Below, one piece after another: positions 33,297 to 41,624 of a DNA stretch of 49,653 bases (position 1 is the first letter of the stretch; every line of letters begins with the position of its first letter). The notes beneath the pieces are model-generated. The model searched no databases. It saw only the letters and a program-made list of their open reading frames with translations, and was not told the origin of the DNA. Both the position numbers and the translations under genes were made by a program. Origin of the DNA: CAYGTO01 sp964352815 (GTDB lineage: Bacteria > Pseudomonadota > Alphaproteobacteria > Rickettsiales > UBA3002); the NCBI GenBank assembly GCA_964352815.1, contig CAYGTO010000012.1, forward strand, positions 1-49,653, given 5' to 3'.

Positions 33297-33694
33297 CAGA
33301 TTCGCGGTTTGTTGAGTAAATGGTTGATGGCGTCTGCTTCGGAAGGCGGCTCCACCTCCTCTTCAGTCGGCTTTTTGTCGAACACGCGCGGCGGGGTTGC
33401 GCCTTCGGCTTCAAGAAATTCTGAAATGTCGTAGATTTCCTGCACTTTGCCTTCTTGATCGACGATGTATTTCTGCCCCTCTTTCCATTCTGACTCGAGC
33501 TCTTTGCGAGCTTCTTCTAGGCCGGTTTCGTCCAATGCGCCTTGGAGAGTGTGCTTAATATCTCGGGAAACCGAGGAAAATTCGCGAAATAGCTCGGAGA
33601 TTTTTCGAACGACGATGGGGATGTCTTTGGGCCCAAGCGTTAGAATCGCAACAATGGCGATCACAAACAGTTCAATAAACGAAAGTTCAAACAT
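33296..33694 (-). CDS. tatB: Sec-independent translocase protein TatB
   Basis: 132 residues: an N-terminal span FIELFVIAIVAILTLGPKDIP with the Gly-Pro hinge, then an amphipathic helix and a Glu/Pro-rich tail. Part of the tatA-tatB-tatC unit; separated from tatA by repeat R4. Confidence 0.93.
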   Translation of the reverse strand: MFELSFIELFVIAIVAILTLGPKDIPIVVRKISELFREFSSVSRDIKHTLQGALDETGLEEARKELESEWKEGQKYIVDQEGKVQEIYDISEFLEAEGATPPRVFDKKPTEEEVEPPSEADAINHLLNKPRI

Positions 33695-33707
33695 AGCTTT
33701 ATTTTAT

Positions 33708-33860
33708 GTCACCCTCGGGGCTTTTGTCAGTAGGCAAAAAAACCCGGGGATCCACATTCAAAAGATCAGGAGATCTTTTGATATTCATTGATATCTTCTG
33801 ACATCAATGAACTGGATTGCCTGCACGCGCTCACTGCTGTTCGCTTGGCGTGGCAATGAC
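33708..33860 (+). repeat. Family A composite hairpin repeat, copy R4
   Basis: It begins GTCACCCTCGGGGC and ends GGCAATGAC. H1 (33722-33739) has a 6-bp stem and loop CAGTAG. H2 (33758-33781) has a 9-bp perfect stem and loop CAGGAG. H3 (33784-33811) has an 11-bp stem with one mismatch and loop CTTCTG. It lies between tatA and tatB. Confidence 0.9.
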
Positions 33861-33862
33861 GG

Positions 33863-34084
33863 TTAATTATTTTTGGTTTCAGACGATTCCGATTGTGGCG
33901 TCACATCTTTCATCTCAGCAGCAGGCTGGGCTTCTACCTGGTCTTTTTCTGCGCCTTTAAGCCCCTCACGTAGCGAACGCACACCTTTACCTACATCGCC
34001 CATGACGCGCGGCAGTTTTCCAGCGCCAAAAATGACGAACACGATGATCAAAATTAGAACGAGTTGCCAAATACCGATGCTCAT
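33863..34084 (-). CDS. tatA: Sec-independent translocase protein TatA
   Basis: 73 residues: IGIWQLVLILIIVFVIFGAGKLPRVMGDVG with the FG hinge, then an amphipathic helix SLREGLKGAEKD. Forms the pore of the Tat translocase. In many Alphaproteobacteria scpA and scpB precede tatA; here nagZ is directly upstream, 24 bases away. Confidence 0.95.
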   Translation of the reverse strand: MSIGIWQLVLILIIVFVIFGAGKLPRVMGDVGKGVRSLREGLKGAEKDQVEAQPAAEMKDVTPQSESSETKNN

Positions 34085-34108
34085 AAGAATCTCCTTTGTG
34101 TGCCGCCA

Positions 34109-35134
34109 CTATACGGCTTCTGCCTCATATTGCAATCCTAGCGATGCGAGTTCGTCTAGGGCGTGTTTTTCATCGAGCGGTGTTTTACGGTGCTGCTGGA
34201 TGAGATGAATGAAGGAAGCTGTTTGCGCGATAACAGATTCGCTTACTTCCGGTGCGGCCATGAGCACTTCTTCACGCGCCTCAAAGCTGCCATTACAATG
34301 CAGTGCCACATCACACCCGGCCTCGATGCACCCCTGTGTGATATCGGTGAGTGAGCCAGAGAGGGCCTTCATCGAAATGTCATCACTCATTAAAATACCA
34401 GTAAAGCCAATTTCTTCACGAATCAGGCTGATCACATCTCTCGACAACGTTGCCGGCTGTTTCGGATCAATCGCTTCATAGGTAATGTGTGCGGTCATGC
34501 CGTATGGCAGCGTGTTCAGCGCGCGGAACGGCTCAAAATCGGTGCTGCGTAGTGTGGCAAGGTCTGTCTCTACTGTCGGAAGCGACTCGTGGCTGTCCAC
34601 GGATGCGCGGCCATGGCCAGGGATATGTTTCAGAACCGGCAAAATGCCTGCGGCGAGAAGACCGTAGGCCTGGACCCTGGCAAGGGCAATGACAGATTCG
34701 GCGTGATCGCCAAAAGCGCGGTCACCAATCACATCATGACTCCCTTTTACGGGAATATCCGCAAGCGGTGCGCAGTCGACGGTAATGCCGAGTGATTTCA
34801 ATTCACGGCCCAGCACGTAGCTATTTAAATAGCAAGCGCGGGTCGCTTTCTGAGGATCCGTTTGAAAAAGATCCGCAAAGGTGCTCGCCGGTGGATATTT
34901 GCGCCAGATAGGCGGCTTGAGGCGCTGTACCCTACCCCCTTCCTGATCAATTAAAATCGGCAGCCATTTGCGATCGGTGAGCTCGTAATATGTGTCGATC
35001 AGTGCCTTGACCTGATCTGAAGATTCGCAATGGCGCTGAAACAAGATGTAGCCGTAGGGTTGCTGTTCCGAAAACAAATCTTTTTCTTCGGCAGAGAGCG
35101 TCGTGCCCGTACAATCAGTAATAACGGCTTTCAT
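34109..35134 (-). CDS. nagZ: Beta-N-acetylhexosaminidase NagZ
   Basis: GH3 enzyme that removes GlcNAc from muropeptides in peptidoglycan recycling. 341 residues. ILIDQEGGRVQRLKPP, KHIPGHGRASVDSHESLP (catalytic His region) and LMSDDISMKAL (nucleophile Asp). The start ATG directly follows the SPOR protein stop. Confidence 0.94.
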   Translation of the reverse strand: MKAVITDCTGTTLSAEEKDLFSEQQPYGYILFQRHCESSDQVKALIDTYYELTDRKWLPILIDQEGGRVQRLKPPIWRKYPPASTFADLFQTDPQKATRACYLNSYVLGRELKSLGITVDCAPLADIPVKGSHDVIGDRAFGDHAESVIALARVQAYGLLAAGILPVLKHIPGHGRASVDSHESLPTVETDLATLRSTDFEPFRALNTLPYGMTAHITYEAIDPKQPATLSRDVISLIREEIGFTGILMSDDISMKALSGSLTDITQGCIEAGCDVALHCNGSFEAREEVLMAAPEVSESVIAQTASFIHLIQQHRKTPLDEKHALDELASLGLQYEAEAV

Positions 35135-36082
35135 TTACGATGCTTTACCCGCAGGGAAACAAGCTTGACCGCGCGCAGAAAGCGTTGCGCACAGAGATTT
35201 GGCTGCGTCAGATGAGCTCAAACCCGTTACACGGAGCCGGTAGTAGATTCCTTTATCACCTAAATCGGCGCGAACAATCTTGCGTGAAAGGCTACCTATA
35301 ATATCCGAATGTTTCGAACGAATTTTTTTCCATTGCGTTTCGGCTTCACTGTTGCTTCGGAAGGCTCCGATTTGGACCTGATAGCTGCCACTCGCTGGCG
35401 CGGCTTTCGGTTTTGCAGGTGCTTTTCTCTGAACGGTTTTCACGGGCTCAGGCTTCTTCGGCTCAACGTTCTTTTCCACCACCTTCGGCGCCTCAGCTTT
35501 TTTCTCAGTTTTCGGTGTTGGTTTCACTGGAGCTGGCGTTTTTATCTCTACCGGTTCAGGCTTTTTTTCCGCCACTTTCACGGGCTCTTTTGGCTTCACA
35601 TAGGTTGAAACGGTTTCTTCTTTTAGCTCTTTTTTCAGCGCCTCTTTCTTTTCTTCAATGCGCGTTTTCTTGGTTTCTGCTTCACTAAACAAGGTTTCTA
35701 CGGTTTCCTTGGTTTCTTCTTTCGCAGGCTCAGTAGCTTTTTGCGCCTTCTCAATCAGAGCGGCATCCGGCACTTCGGCTTTCGGCGCGGCTTTCGCAGA
35801 TTTTCCGGAATCAATCGTGTCCTTATCAAGGAGCGCATAGGCTTTCTTATCTTTATGGACAAACTCCATTCCACCTTTCTCATCTGGCGCGCGGCGATAC
35901 GGGGCATCATCTGCTTCAACAAGCAATACATCTTCGATGCGCATATGCTGAGTGCTGTTCTCATACGCGTACCATGCCAGGCCAAAGAAGCCGGAAACCG
36001 CCAATATAAGGACGATGATGGACATCCATTTAAAGCTATCTTGGTCGAATGCTTCGTCGCTATCTTCAGGATGAGATGCCAT
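35135..36082 (-). CDS. SPOR domain protein with one membrane span
   Basis: 315 residues: short cytoplasmic N-terminus, a membrane helix at residues about 20-40, a long linker rich in Lys, Glu, Pro and Ala (about 90-235), and a C-terminal SPOR domain (YQVQIGAFRSNSEAETQWKKI). SPOR binds denuded septal glycan, so this is a cell-division protein. Its position between argS and nagZ is typical. Confidence 0.9.
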   Translation of the reverse strand: MASHPEDSDEAFDQDSFKWMSIIVLILAVSGFFGLAWYAYENSTQHMRIEDVLLVEADDAPYRRAPDEKGGMEFVHKDKKAYALLDKDTIDSGKSAKAAPKAEVPDAALIEKAQKATEPAKEETKETVETLFSEAETKKTRIEEKKEALKKELKEETVSTYVKPKEPVKVAEKKPEPVEIKTPAPVKPTPKTEKKAEAPKVVEKNVEPKKPEPVKTVQRKAPAKPKAAPASGSYQVQIGAFRSNSEAETQWKKIRSKHSDIIGSLSRKIVRADLGDKGIYYRLRVTGLSSSDAAKSLCATLSARGQACFPAGKAS

Positions 36083-36117
36083 AATATTACCGTTTGATGA
36101 AATTAAGTGCGCTTAAA

Positions 36118-37866
36118 TTAACGCATTTCTTCGACGGGTTCAACGCCTAACACACATAATCCAGAGGCAATGACGTGGGCAACAGTGCGGGCGAGCGCAA
36201 GACGCGCAGACGTCAAGCTGTCATTGCCTTCGATGAGAAAGCGCAGCTGTTCATTTTTCCCACCCTGCGCCCAGAGGCTGTGGAAAGCGGCCGCCAGCTC
36301 TTGCAAATAAAAGGCGATACGGTGCGGTTCGTGGCTGAGCGCAGCGGTCTCGACAATGCGTGGCCATAGCGCCATTTTCTTGATTAGCTCAAGCTCTGCT
36401 GGCGAGGAGAGCTGCGCTAATATCTCTTCCGGCAACCCTTTTTCAAGAAGGGTATACGCTTCAGGGTAATCATGGTGGCCCATCCGCAGCAGCGACTTAC
36501 AACGCGCATGAGCGTATTGCACATAAAAGACCGGATTATCTTTCGACTGGTCCATGACTTTATCGAAATCAAACTCAAGTGTTTGGTCGTTCTTCCGCGT
36601 TAGCATAGTAAAGCGCAGCACATCCTTGCCGACTTCATCGACGACTTCGCGCAATGTTACGAAGTTTCCGGCACGTTTCGACATTTTGACGGGTTCGCCG
36701 CCGCGCATCAAATGCACCAGCTGGCAAAGCTTGCAATCAACTTCACTCTCGCCATCTGATAATGCCTTGCCGACCGCTTGCAATCGCTTCACATAGCCGC
36801 CATGGTCCGCGCCGAGTACGAAGATCAGCTGGGTAAAGCCGCGATCGATCTTGTCTTTCGCATACGCAACATCCGCAGCGAAATAGGTGTGTGCTCCATC
36901 CGATTTCTGTAATGCCCGGTCAGAGTCATCGCCAAATTCTTTCGATTTAAACAGAAGCTGCTCACGCTCTTCCCAATCATCAGGAAGCTTGCCCTTCGGG
37001 GGTTCCAAGATCCCACGGTAAACGAGCCCTTTATCATCCAGCACATCAATGGTCTTCTCAATCAACCCCTTCTCTTTCAGGGCTTTCTCCGAGGTGAACA
37101 CATCATGCTGAACGCCCAAAGCGCGGAGGTCTTCCTTAATGTTCATCATCATCGCATCGATGACATAGGCGCGGATGCAATCCATCTGATCTTCTTCGGA
37201 TTTTGAAACCAACGCGCGATCATATTGATGGAGGAGCCCTTGCCCAACACCGATCAAATATTCTCCAGGATACATGTCTTTCTTAAGTGATTCATCGATG
37301 GGCATTTCAAGCCGTTCGAGATAACGCACATAGGCGGAACGCGCGAGAATATCGATTTGCCCACCCGCATCATTAATGTAGTATTCTTTCGTTACGCGAT
37401 ATCCGGCTTTTTGGAGAAGCCCAGCCAGCGCATCGCCGACCACTGCACCGCGCGCATGGCCCACATGCAGCGGGCCCGTCGGGTTTGCCGAGACATATTC
37501 AACATTCACAGCTTCATTCTGTCCCATATCTGAACTGCCGAACCCTCTCTTCTCATCCAAAATAACTGGAAGAATCGAAAGCCAAAATGAGGCGGAGATA
37601 CGTAGATTAATAAAGCCCGGGCCAGCGATTTCAGTGCTTTCGATATAGTCAATCGACTGAATATGCTCGATAATTACCTCTGCCAGGTCACGCGGCTTCA
37701 TGTTTGCGGGTTTCGCGAGCACCATCGCGGCATTGATCGCCACATCGCCATGGCTTGGGTCTTTCGGGAGCTCAACGGCAACATTTGCAAAATCCGCATT
37801 AGACAATGATTCCACAGACATAAGATGTGCAATAATGTCTTGTTTTATCTGTGAAAAAAGATTCAT
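36118..37866 (-). CDS. argS: Arginine--tRNA ligase
   Basis: Class I synthetase, 582 residues. N-terminal additional domain, HIGH motif HVGHARGAVVGD, and KMSKS variant VKMSKRAGNFVTL. The C-terminal DALR anticodon-binding domain begins near residue 455. Heads the block argS-SPOR-nagZ-tatA. Confidence 0.97.
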   Translation of the reverse strand: MNLFSQIKQDIIAHLMSVESLSNADFANVAVELPKDPSHGDVAINAAMVLAKPANMKPRDLAEVIIEHIQSIDYIESTEIAGPGFINLRISASFWLSILPVILDEKRGFGSSDMGQNEAVNVEYVSANPTGPLHVGHARGAVVGDALAGLLQKAGYRVTKEYYINDAGGQIDILARSAYVRYLERLEMPIDESLKKDMYPGEYLIGVGQGLLHQYDRALVSKSEEDQMDCIRAYVIDAMMMNIKEDLRALGVQHDVFTSEKALKEKGLIEKTIDVLDDKGLVYRGILEPPKGKLPDDWEEREQLLFKSKEFGDDSDRALQKSDGAHTYFAADVAYAKDKIDRGFTQLIFVLGADHGGYVKRLQAVGKALSDGESEVDCKLCQLVHLMRGGEPVKMSKRAGNFVTLREVVDEVGKDVLRFTMLTRKNDQTLEFDFDKVMDQSKDNPVFYVQYAHARCKSLLRMGHHDYPEAYTLLEKGLPEEILAQLSSPAELELIKKMALWPRIVETAALSHEPHRIAFYLQELAAAFHSLWAQGGKNEQLRFLIEGNDSLTSARLALARTVAHVIASGLCVLGVEPVEEMR

Positions 37867-37963
37867 GAGGAATGGCTCGCTCGTTACTTCTATGGTTTTA
37901 TATGGCCTTATTATCGGTTTCGATAGCTATTTTAAAGCATTAACAACACCATAAGGAGGTTTT

Positions 37964-38527
37964 ATGAGATTTTATGCATCACTCGCAGCGCTGGTCATCC
38001 TCACCGGATGCTTAGAGGATAATGCAAACAGCCAAGGTAGCTCGATCTACAGCGCAGATTGCATTACTGAACAAGAAGTGGTCGAGGCCCAAAAAGCTTG
38101 GGGCAATGGCATTGTTAAAATTGGCAAAGTCTACTCTGACGGCGGCAATTATGAAAAAGCTGCAGCTGACCACATCAATAAATTTTATGCCTACGACCAT
38201 AGCTTGGTACTTTTTAAACCAACCCTTGCCGCAGTCGAACAATTCCGCGCATCCTTCGATGGGGCTCTATCTTACTTTGTTGGCGGCAACCCTTCTTATG
38301 AGGAAGATAAAGGCTTTGCTCTAAAACCATGGACAAACGTGCGCTGGGAAAATGCTGGTATCACTAATAATGCGTGCACCATGGCCGTTGCCATGGGAAA
38401 CTACTACTTTACACCAACAAGCGGTGATGAGGTGAAAGTAGAATACACCATTGGTTATATTAAAGATAAAGAAGGTGACTTACGCATGGCAGTACATAAA
38501 TCGTCATTGCCGTATAAAAAGAAATAA
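37964..38527 (+). CDS. Lipoprotein with possible NTF2-like fold
   Basis: 187 residues with a lipoprotein signal (LVILTGC, Cys16). The mature protein reads EVVEAQKAWGNGIVKIGKVY, PWTNVRWENAGITNNACTMAVAMGNYYF and EVKVEYTIGYIKDKEGDLRM. It resembles a conserved hypothetical family I associate with marine bacteria and an NTF2/SnoaL-like barrel, but I cannot name it. A GGAGG site precedes the ATG and a terminator follows. It stands next to the tRNA-Phe relic. Confidence 0.75.
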   Translation: MRFYASLAALVILTGCLEDNANSQGSSIYSADCITEQEVVEAQKAWGNGIVKIGKVYSDGGNYEKAAADHINKFYAYDHSLVLFKPTLAAVEQFRASFDGALSYFVGGNPSYEEDKGFALKPWTNVRWENAGITNNACTMAVAMGNYYFTPTSGDEVKVEYTIGYIKDKEGDLRMAVHKSSLPYKKK

Positions 38528-38548
38528 CCTTTTGAAGTATAAAGTAAT

Positions 38549-38580
38549 AACACCTCGGTCGATGATTGGGGTGTTTTTTT
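38549..38580 (+). terminator. Rho-independent terminator after the lipoprotein gene
   Basis: AACACCTC (38549-38556) pairs with GGGGTGTT (38568-38575), one G-U pair, followed by a T tract to 38580. Confidence 0.85.
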
Positions 38581-38690
38581 ATGCGCGGCATGAAGTTGAA
38601 GAAAGCTATATCAATAAGGCCATATTGAAGCCCATGCTTCGCTTTTCAAGCTTCGCAGGGCACGGCCTTCGGCCTAACGGTCTCCTAGCA
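38581..38690. other. Non-coding stretch before the tRNA-Phe relic
   Basis: Between the terminator and the tRNA relic there is a decayed palindromic segment (CACGGCCTTCGGCCTAAC; GCTTCGCTTTTCAAGCTTCGC) with no ribosome binding site and no convincing gene. Short frames crossing it also cross the tRNA. Confidence 0.5.
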
Positions 38691-38716
38691 TGGAGGTCAG
38701 GGAGGGAATCGAACCC
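38691..38716 (-). repeat. tRNA-Phe 3'-end fragment (duplicate)
   Basis: Bases 38691-38716 repeat bases 38811-38836, the 3' end of tRNA-Phe including the CCA, with one mismatch. The spacing is exactly 120 bases. A direct copy of a tRNA 3' end downstream of the tRNA is what an integrase-type attachment site leaves; no integrase remains here. Confidence 0.75.
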
Positions 38717-38810
38717 AGCAAAGCAACCGCAAAGCGGGTGTTTGCATAACAAAGTAGGCGGGGGGTTATTAAGATTCCCTCTCTTAGCATGAGATGTAAA
38801 GGTATTGAAG

Positions 38811-38886
38811 TGGTGGTCAGGGAGGGAATCGAACCCCCGACACGAGGATTTTCAATCCTCTGCTCTACCGACTGAGCTACCTGACC
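38811..38886 (-). tRNA. tRNA-Phe (GAA)
   Basis: On the minus strand: acceptor GGTCAGG/CCTGACC, D-arm GCTCAGTCGGTAGAGC, anticodon stem GAGGA/TCCTC with loop TTGAAAA, T-arm GGGGGTTCGATTCCCTC. The discriminator is A and CCA is encoded. 76 bases. The anticodon GAA reads Phe codons. Confidence 0.97.
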
Positions 38887-39072
38887 ATTGCGTTGGAATT
38901 ATGAATGCTGGGTATAAGAAGAAATTCCGTGAATGTCCAGGGGTTTATCGCCCTGTCCCCAACTCCTCTTTTTGCATGCGCGAAATTAACGAAAAAAGAA
39001 CGTATTTTAACCATTTATTAAGCTGAAATAGGTAGAATTTTATATAAGAAAATATCGCGCGAGGATAAGATT

Positions 39073-40224
39073 ATGGCAACTCCATCACCTGAAGAGACAA
39101 ACGCTCGAATAGCGGCATTGGAAACAAAAATTGTTGATGGCGTGGGGTCTGGTGAAAAGCTCTCGCGAGAAGCGGTGCAGCGATTCATAGGTGTTTCGGA
39201 AACATATGGTTACACACCATCTGAAGATTTCCGTGTCATTCTTTCAAAGCATTACCCTGATTTAGTCCCTGGCGATGTTTCCGCACTTGATCAACGTACC
39301 GCGCAGCTGGGCGATGGGGCCGCTCACGAGCCACATATTCCTGGGCCAGATGAAGAGCCAATTGATTTACCCGTAGCGCGCCCATTAGAACCAGAACCCA
39401 CTGAACCCACTCCTGCCGAACCGGTTAGAGCAGAGCCTGCATCAGATGGCCCAAGAACAGTTCAAGGCGAACCAGAGCCAGCGGAACCTGAAGGCCCACA
39501 GAAAATCACGACCAAAGAAGGCGCGCGCGAGATTTTTGATAGATTCGGCGAAGGCTATTCCGATGAAAAAGACATGTACAACACTGATCTGGAAACAAAG
39601 GGAAATATTCAAGACATTCAGCAATTGATGAATGCGAATGGTTCAGACCTAGCGGTTGATGGGGACTTTGGCCCTCTCACCGCGACAGCATGGCTCGAAT
39701 TTTGTGAAGAACATGGTATCGACCCGAAAACTCCGCCACACGAAGTGATGGAAATGGCACGTAAAGGCGAGATTGAGGGCGTGAAACTCCCAGATGGGGT
39801 TGAGCCTGTTGAACCAACCGTCACTATGGGCGGAGAAGAGGTCCCTGTTGTGGGGGGGCCACCTGCTGAGCTCGCTCCAGGCGAAGAGCCAGTGCGCGTC
39901 ACAGAGCCAGTGACCGGGTCAAAACTATTAGTCGCAGGCGCTAAAGTAGGGGTTGCGGTGACGCATACGGCAGCGGTTGATACTGCAGATATTGATAAAC
40001 AGCTTGCAGCGTTACATGATGCAGCGCGCGGTCAAGGAACGGCGAAAGAGCCCGTGCCTTCAACGCTCGCTGATGCGCTTCCACCTCAAGCGCTTGCGGA
40101 TATTGCTGCGCTTCAACAACAATCGACTGAATTCAGAGGGGGTGAAAGCGCTACTCTAGAAAATATTGGTATGGCGGCCGCTGCGCAAGCGGTTAAAGAA
40201 GATATTGGTATGGGGCTCGCCTAA
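39073..40224 (+). CDS. Pro/Glu-rich protein with peptidoglycan-binding-like domain
   Basis: 383 residues. Residues about 90-145 are Pro/Glu-rich (EPEPTEPTPAEPVRAEP). Residues 177-215 (KGNIQDIQQLMN..., then VDGDFGPLTATAWLEF) match the PG_binding_1 fold, with the characteristic VDGDFGPLT. Other parts are not recognised. No signal peptide, so export, if any, would be by a non-Sec route. Good coding frame; an upstream GCGAGGATAAG serves as a weak ribosome binding site. Confidence 0.72.
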   Translation: MATPSPEETNARIAALETKIVDGVGSGEKLSREAVQRFIGVSETYGYTPSEDFRVILSKHYPDLVPGDVSALDQRTAQLGDGAAHEPHIPGPDEEPIDLPVARPLEPEPTEPTPAEPVRAEPASDGPRTVQGEPEPAEPEGPQKITTKEGAREIFDRFGEGYSDEKDMYNTDLETKGNIQDIQQLMNANGSDLAVDGDFGPLTATAWLEFCEEHGIDPKTPPHEVMEMARKGEIEGVKLPDGVEPVEPTVTMGGEEVPVVGGPPAELAPGEEPVRVTEPVTGSKLLVAGAKVGVAVTHTAAVDTADIDKQLAALHDAARGQGTAKEPVPSTLADALPPQALADIAALQQQSTEFRGGESATLENIGMAAAAQAVKEDIGMGLA

Positions 40225-40395
40225 TTAATCCAATATTTCATCGCTCGAGAAGGCATCATAATCGGTGCCTTGCACGATATGGCTTTCATTCAGCCACTTG
40301 CCTAAATCAAGCTGCGCACATCGTTTAGAACAAAATGGCGCATGCTCTTTCGTGACAGGCTTTTGGCATTGTGGGCATGAGGCGCTAGGCATCAT
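40225..40395 (-). CDS. yacG: DNA gyrase inhibitor YacG family zinc protein
   Basis: 56 residues: SCPQCQKPVTKEHAPFCSKRC, two Cys pairs of a zinc ribbon, then AQLDLGKWLNESHIV, the standard YacG pattern. The E. coli protein binds and inhibits gyrase. The ATG overlaps the trhO stop by four bases (ATGA), so the two are co-translated. Confidence 0.92.
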   Translation of the reverse strand: MMPSASCPQCQKPVTKEHAPFCSKRCAQLDLGKWLNESHIVQGTDYDAFSSDEILD

Positions 40396-41264
40396 CGCAT
40401 TTCCTCTTCAAGCTCCCAGCCGTCACGGTAGCGCGCTTGCTTTTTATGATCGCAATATTGGCACCCCACCTTATATTCATAGGCCGGATGCTCGCGGTCT
40501 TTAGGCGTGAGCGGGTGGCCGCAGCCCCAACATTCGTGGATGTCTGGGTTAGGCGTGACGCCATGGCCAACGGCGACGCGGCGATCGAACACAAAGCAAT
40601 CCCCTTCCCACAGGCTGTTCTCTTCCGGCATGTCCTGTAAATATTGCAGAATCCCGCCCTTGAGGTGGTAGACATGCTCAAAGCCTTCTTCCTTTAGGTA
40701 GGAAGAATATTTTTCACAGCGGATTCCACCGGTGCAGAACATGGCGATTTTTTTATCCTTGTGCTTTGCCAGCTCATCTTTAGTATAGGCCGTAATCTCT
40801 TGAAATGTCCTGGTTTTTGGGTTCACCGCACCTGTGAAGCTTCCCAAATAAAACTCATAATCATTACGTGTATCAATCACGATCGTGTTGGGGTCGGCAA
40901 TAATCCGATTCCATTCCTCACCCGCGACATATTCGCCTTTCATCGCATTCGGATCGACTTTCTTGGGAAATGGCAGCACATGACGGCGCACCTTAATTTT
41001 CAGACGTTTAAAGGGATGGGTATCGAAATAGCTGCGTTTTTCCTCAAGCCCGGCAAAGCCTTCCTGCGCGCGGATGAATTGCAGCACATTTTCAATGGCG
41101 TCTTCACTGCCTGAAATCGTCCCATTAATCCCCTCCGGCGCGACAATCAGCGTGCCCTTCACCCCCTCATAATTCAGGAGCGATTTGAGCTTCGCACCCA
41201 ACGCTTCATTATCCGCGACCGGCGCGAAATGATAGAGGGCAGAGATGTGAATGGTGTCTTGCAT
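40392..41264 (-). CDS. trhO: tRNA uridine 5-hydroxylase TrhO (UPF0176)
   Basis: Rhodanese-family enzyme that forms 5-hydroxyuridine in tRNA position 34. 290 residues from MQDTIHISALYHFAPV. An N-terminal ferredoxin-like segment precedes the rhodanese domain, with catalytic Cys in AMFCTGGIRCEKYSSYL and the C-terminal Cys-rich tail (CWGCGHP and CQYC). Upstream ATGs at 41291 and 41276 overlap a dispersed repeat, so they are rejected. Confidence 0.94.
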   Translation of the reverse strand: MQDTIHISALYHFAPVADNEALGAKLKSLLNYEGVKGTLIVAPEGINGTISGSEDAIENVLQFIRAQEGFAGLEEKRSYFDTHPFKRLKIKVRRHVLPFPKKVDPNAMKGEYVAGEEWNRIIADPNTIVIDTRNDYEFYLGSFTGAVNPKTRTFQEITAYTKDELAKHKDKKIAMFCTGGIRCEKYSSYLKEEGFEHVYHLKGGILQYLQDMPEENSLWEGDCFVFDRRVAVGHGVTPNPDIHECWGCGHPLTPKDREHPAYEYKVGCQYCDHKKQARYRDGWELEEEMR

Positions 41265-41271
41265 ATTCCAT

Positions 41272-41371
41272 GTCATTCCCCGAATTTTCATCGAAAATTC
41301 TGGGAGAATCTAGTGATCTTACCTGTTGCTCTGGATACCCTTAGAATTGCTCGCGCAATTCAGGGTATGAC
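41272..41371. repeat. Dispersed repeat, family D copy 2
   Basis: It begins GTCATTCCCCGAATTTTCAT and ends TTCAGGGTATGAC, with AGAATTGCTCGCGCAATTC forming a hairpin. It matches 4618-4721. It lies directly upstream of trhO on the minus strand. Confidence 0.8.
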
Positions 41372-41430
41372 ACTAGTGCATATAGCAAAATAAGCAATGG
41401 GTTGGCAAGTGGTTAAGAAAGCAAAGGCTT

Positions 41431-41513
41431 GTCATCCCAGCGAAGGCTGGGATCCATGATCTAGATAGGAATATAATGCGAGAACCTAGATTCCGGCCTT
41501 CGCCGGAATGACA
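41431..41513. repeat. Dispersed repeat, family E
   Basis: GTCATCCCAGCGAAGGCTGG at the left and CCGGCCTTCGCCGGAATGAC at the right each form a hairpin; GATCCATGATCTAGAT lies between them. This repeat type is known from many bacterial genomes as a generic palindromic element. Confidence 0.75.
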
Positions 41514-41624
41514 GTGTCTGGATGTTAAGGAAAAAAAGAAGCGCAGCCAGCAGGCGAAGCTCTTTAGTCGCGAAGCGTTAGGCTCATTGCGAGGTCAGGA
41601 GACCGAGCAGGAGTGCACACAAAA
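41514..41624. other. Non-coding stretch between repeat E and parC stop
   Basis: No gene is seen. It contains GGTCAGGAGACC, a short stem with the CAGGAG loop also found in the family A hairpins, in a CGAG...CGAG context. It may be a decayed family A fragment; the match is too short to be sure. Confidence 0.3.

Noticed and set aside
38451..39026. Frames across 38451-38792 and 38805-39026
   Set aside because: They cross the terminator, tRNA relic and tRNA-Phe; the peptide is the translation of tRNA sequence.
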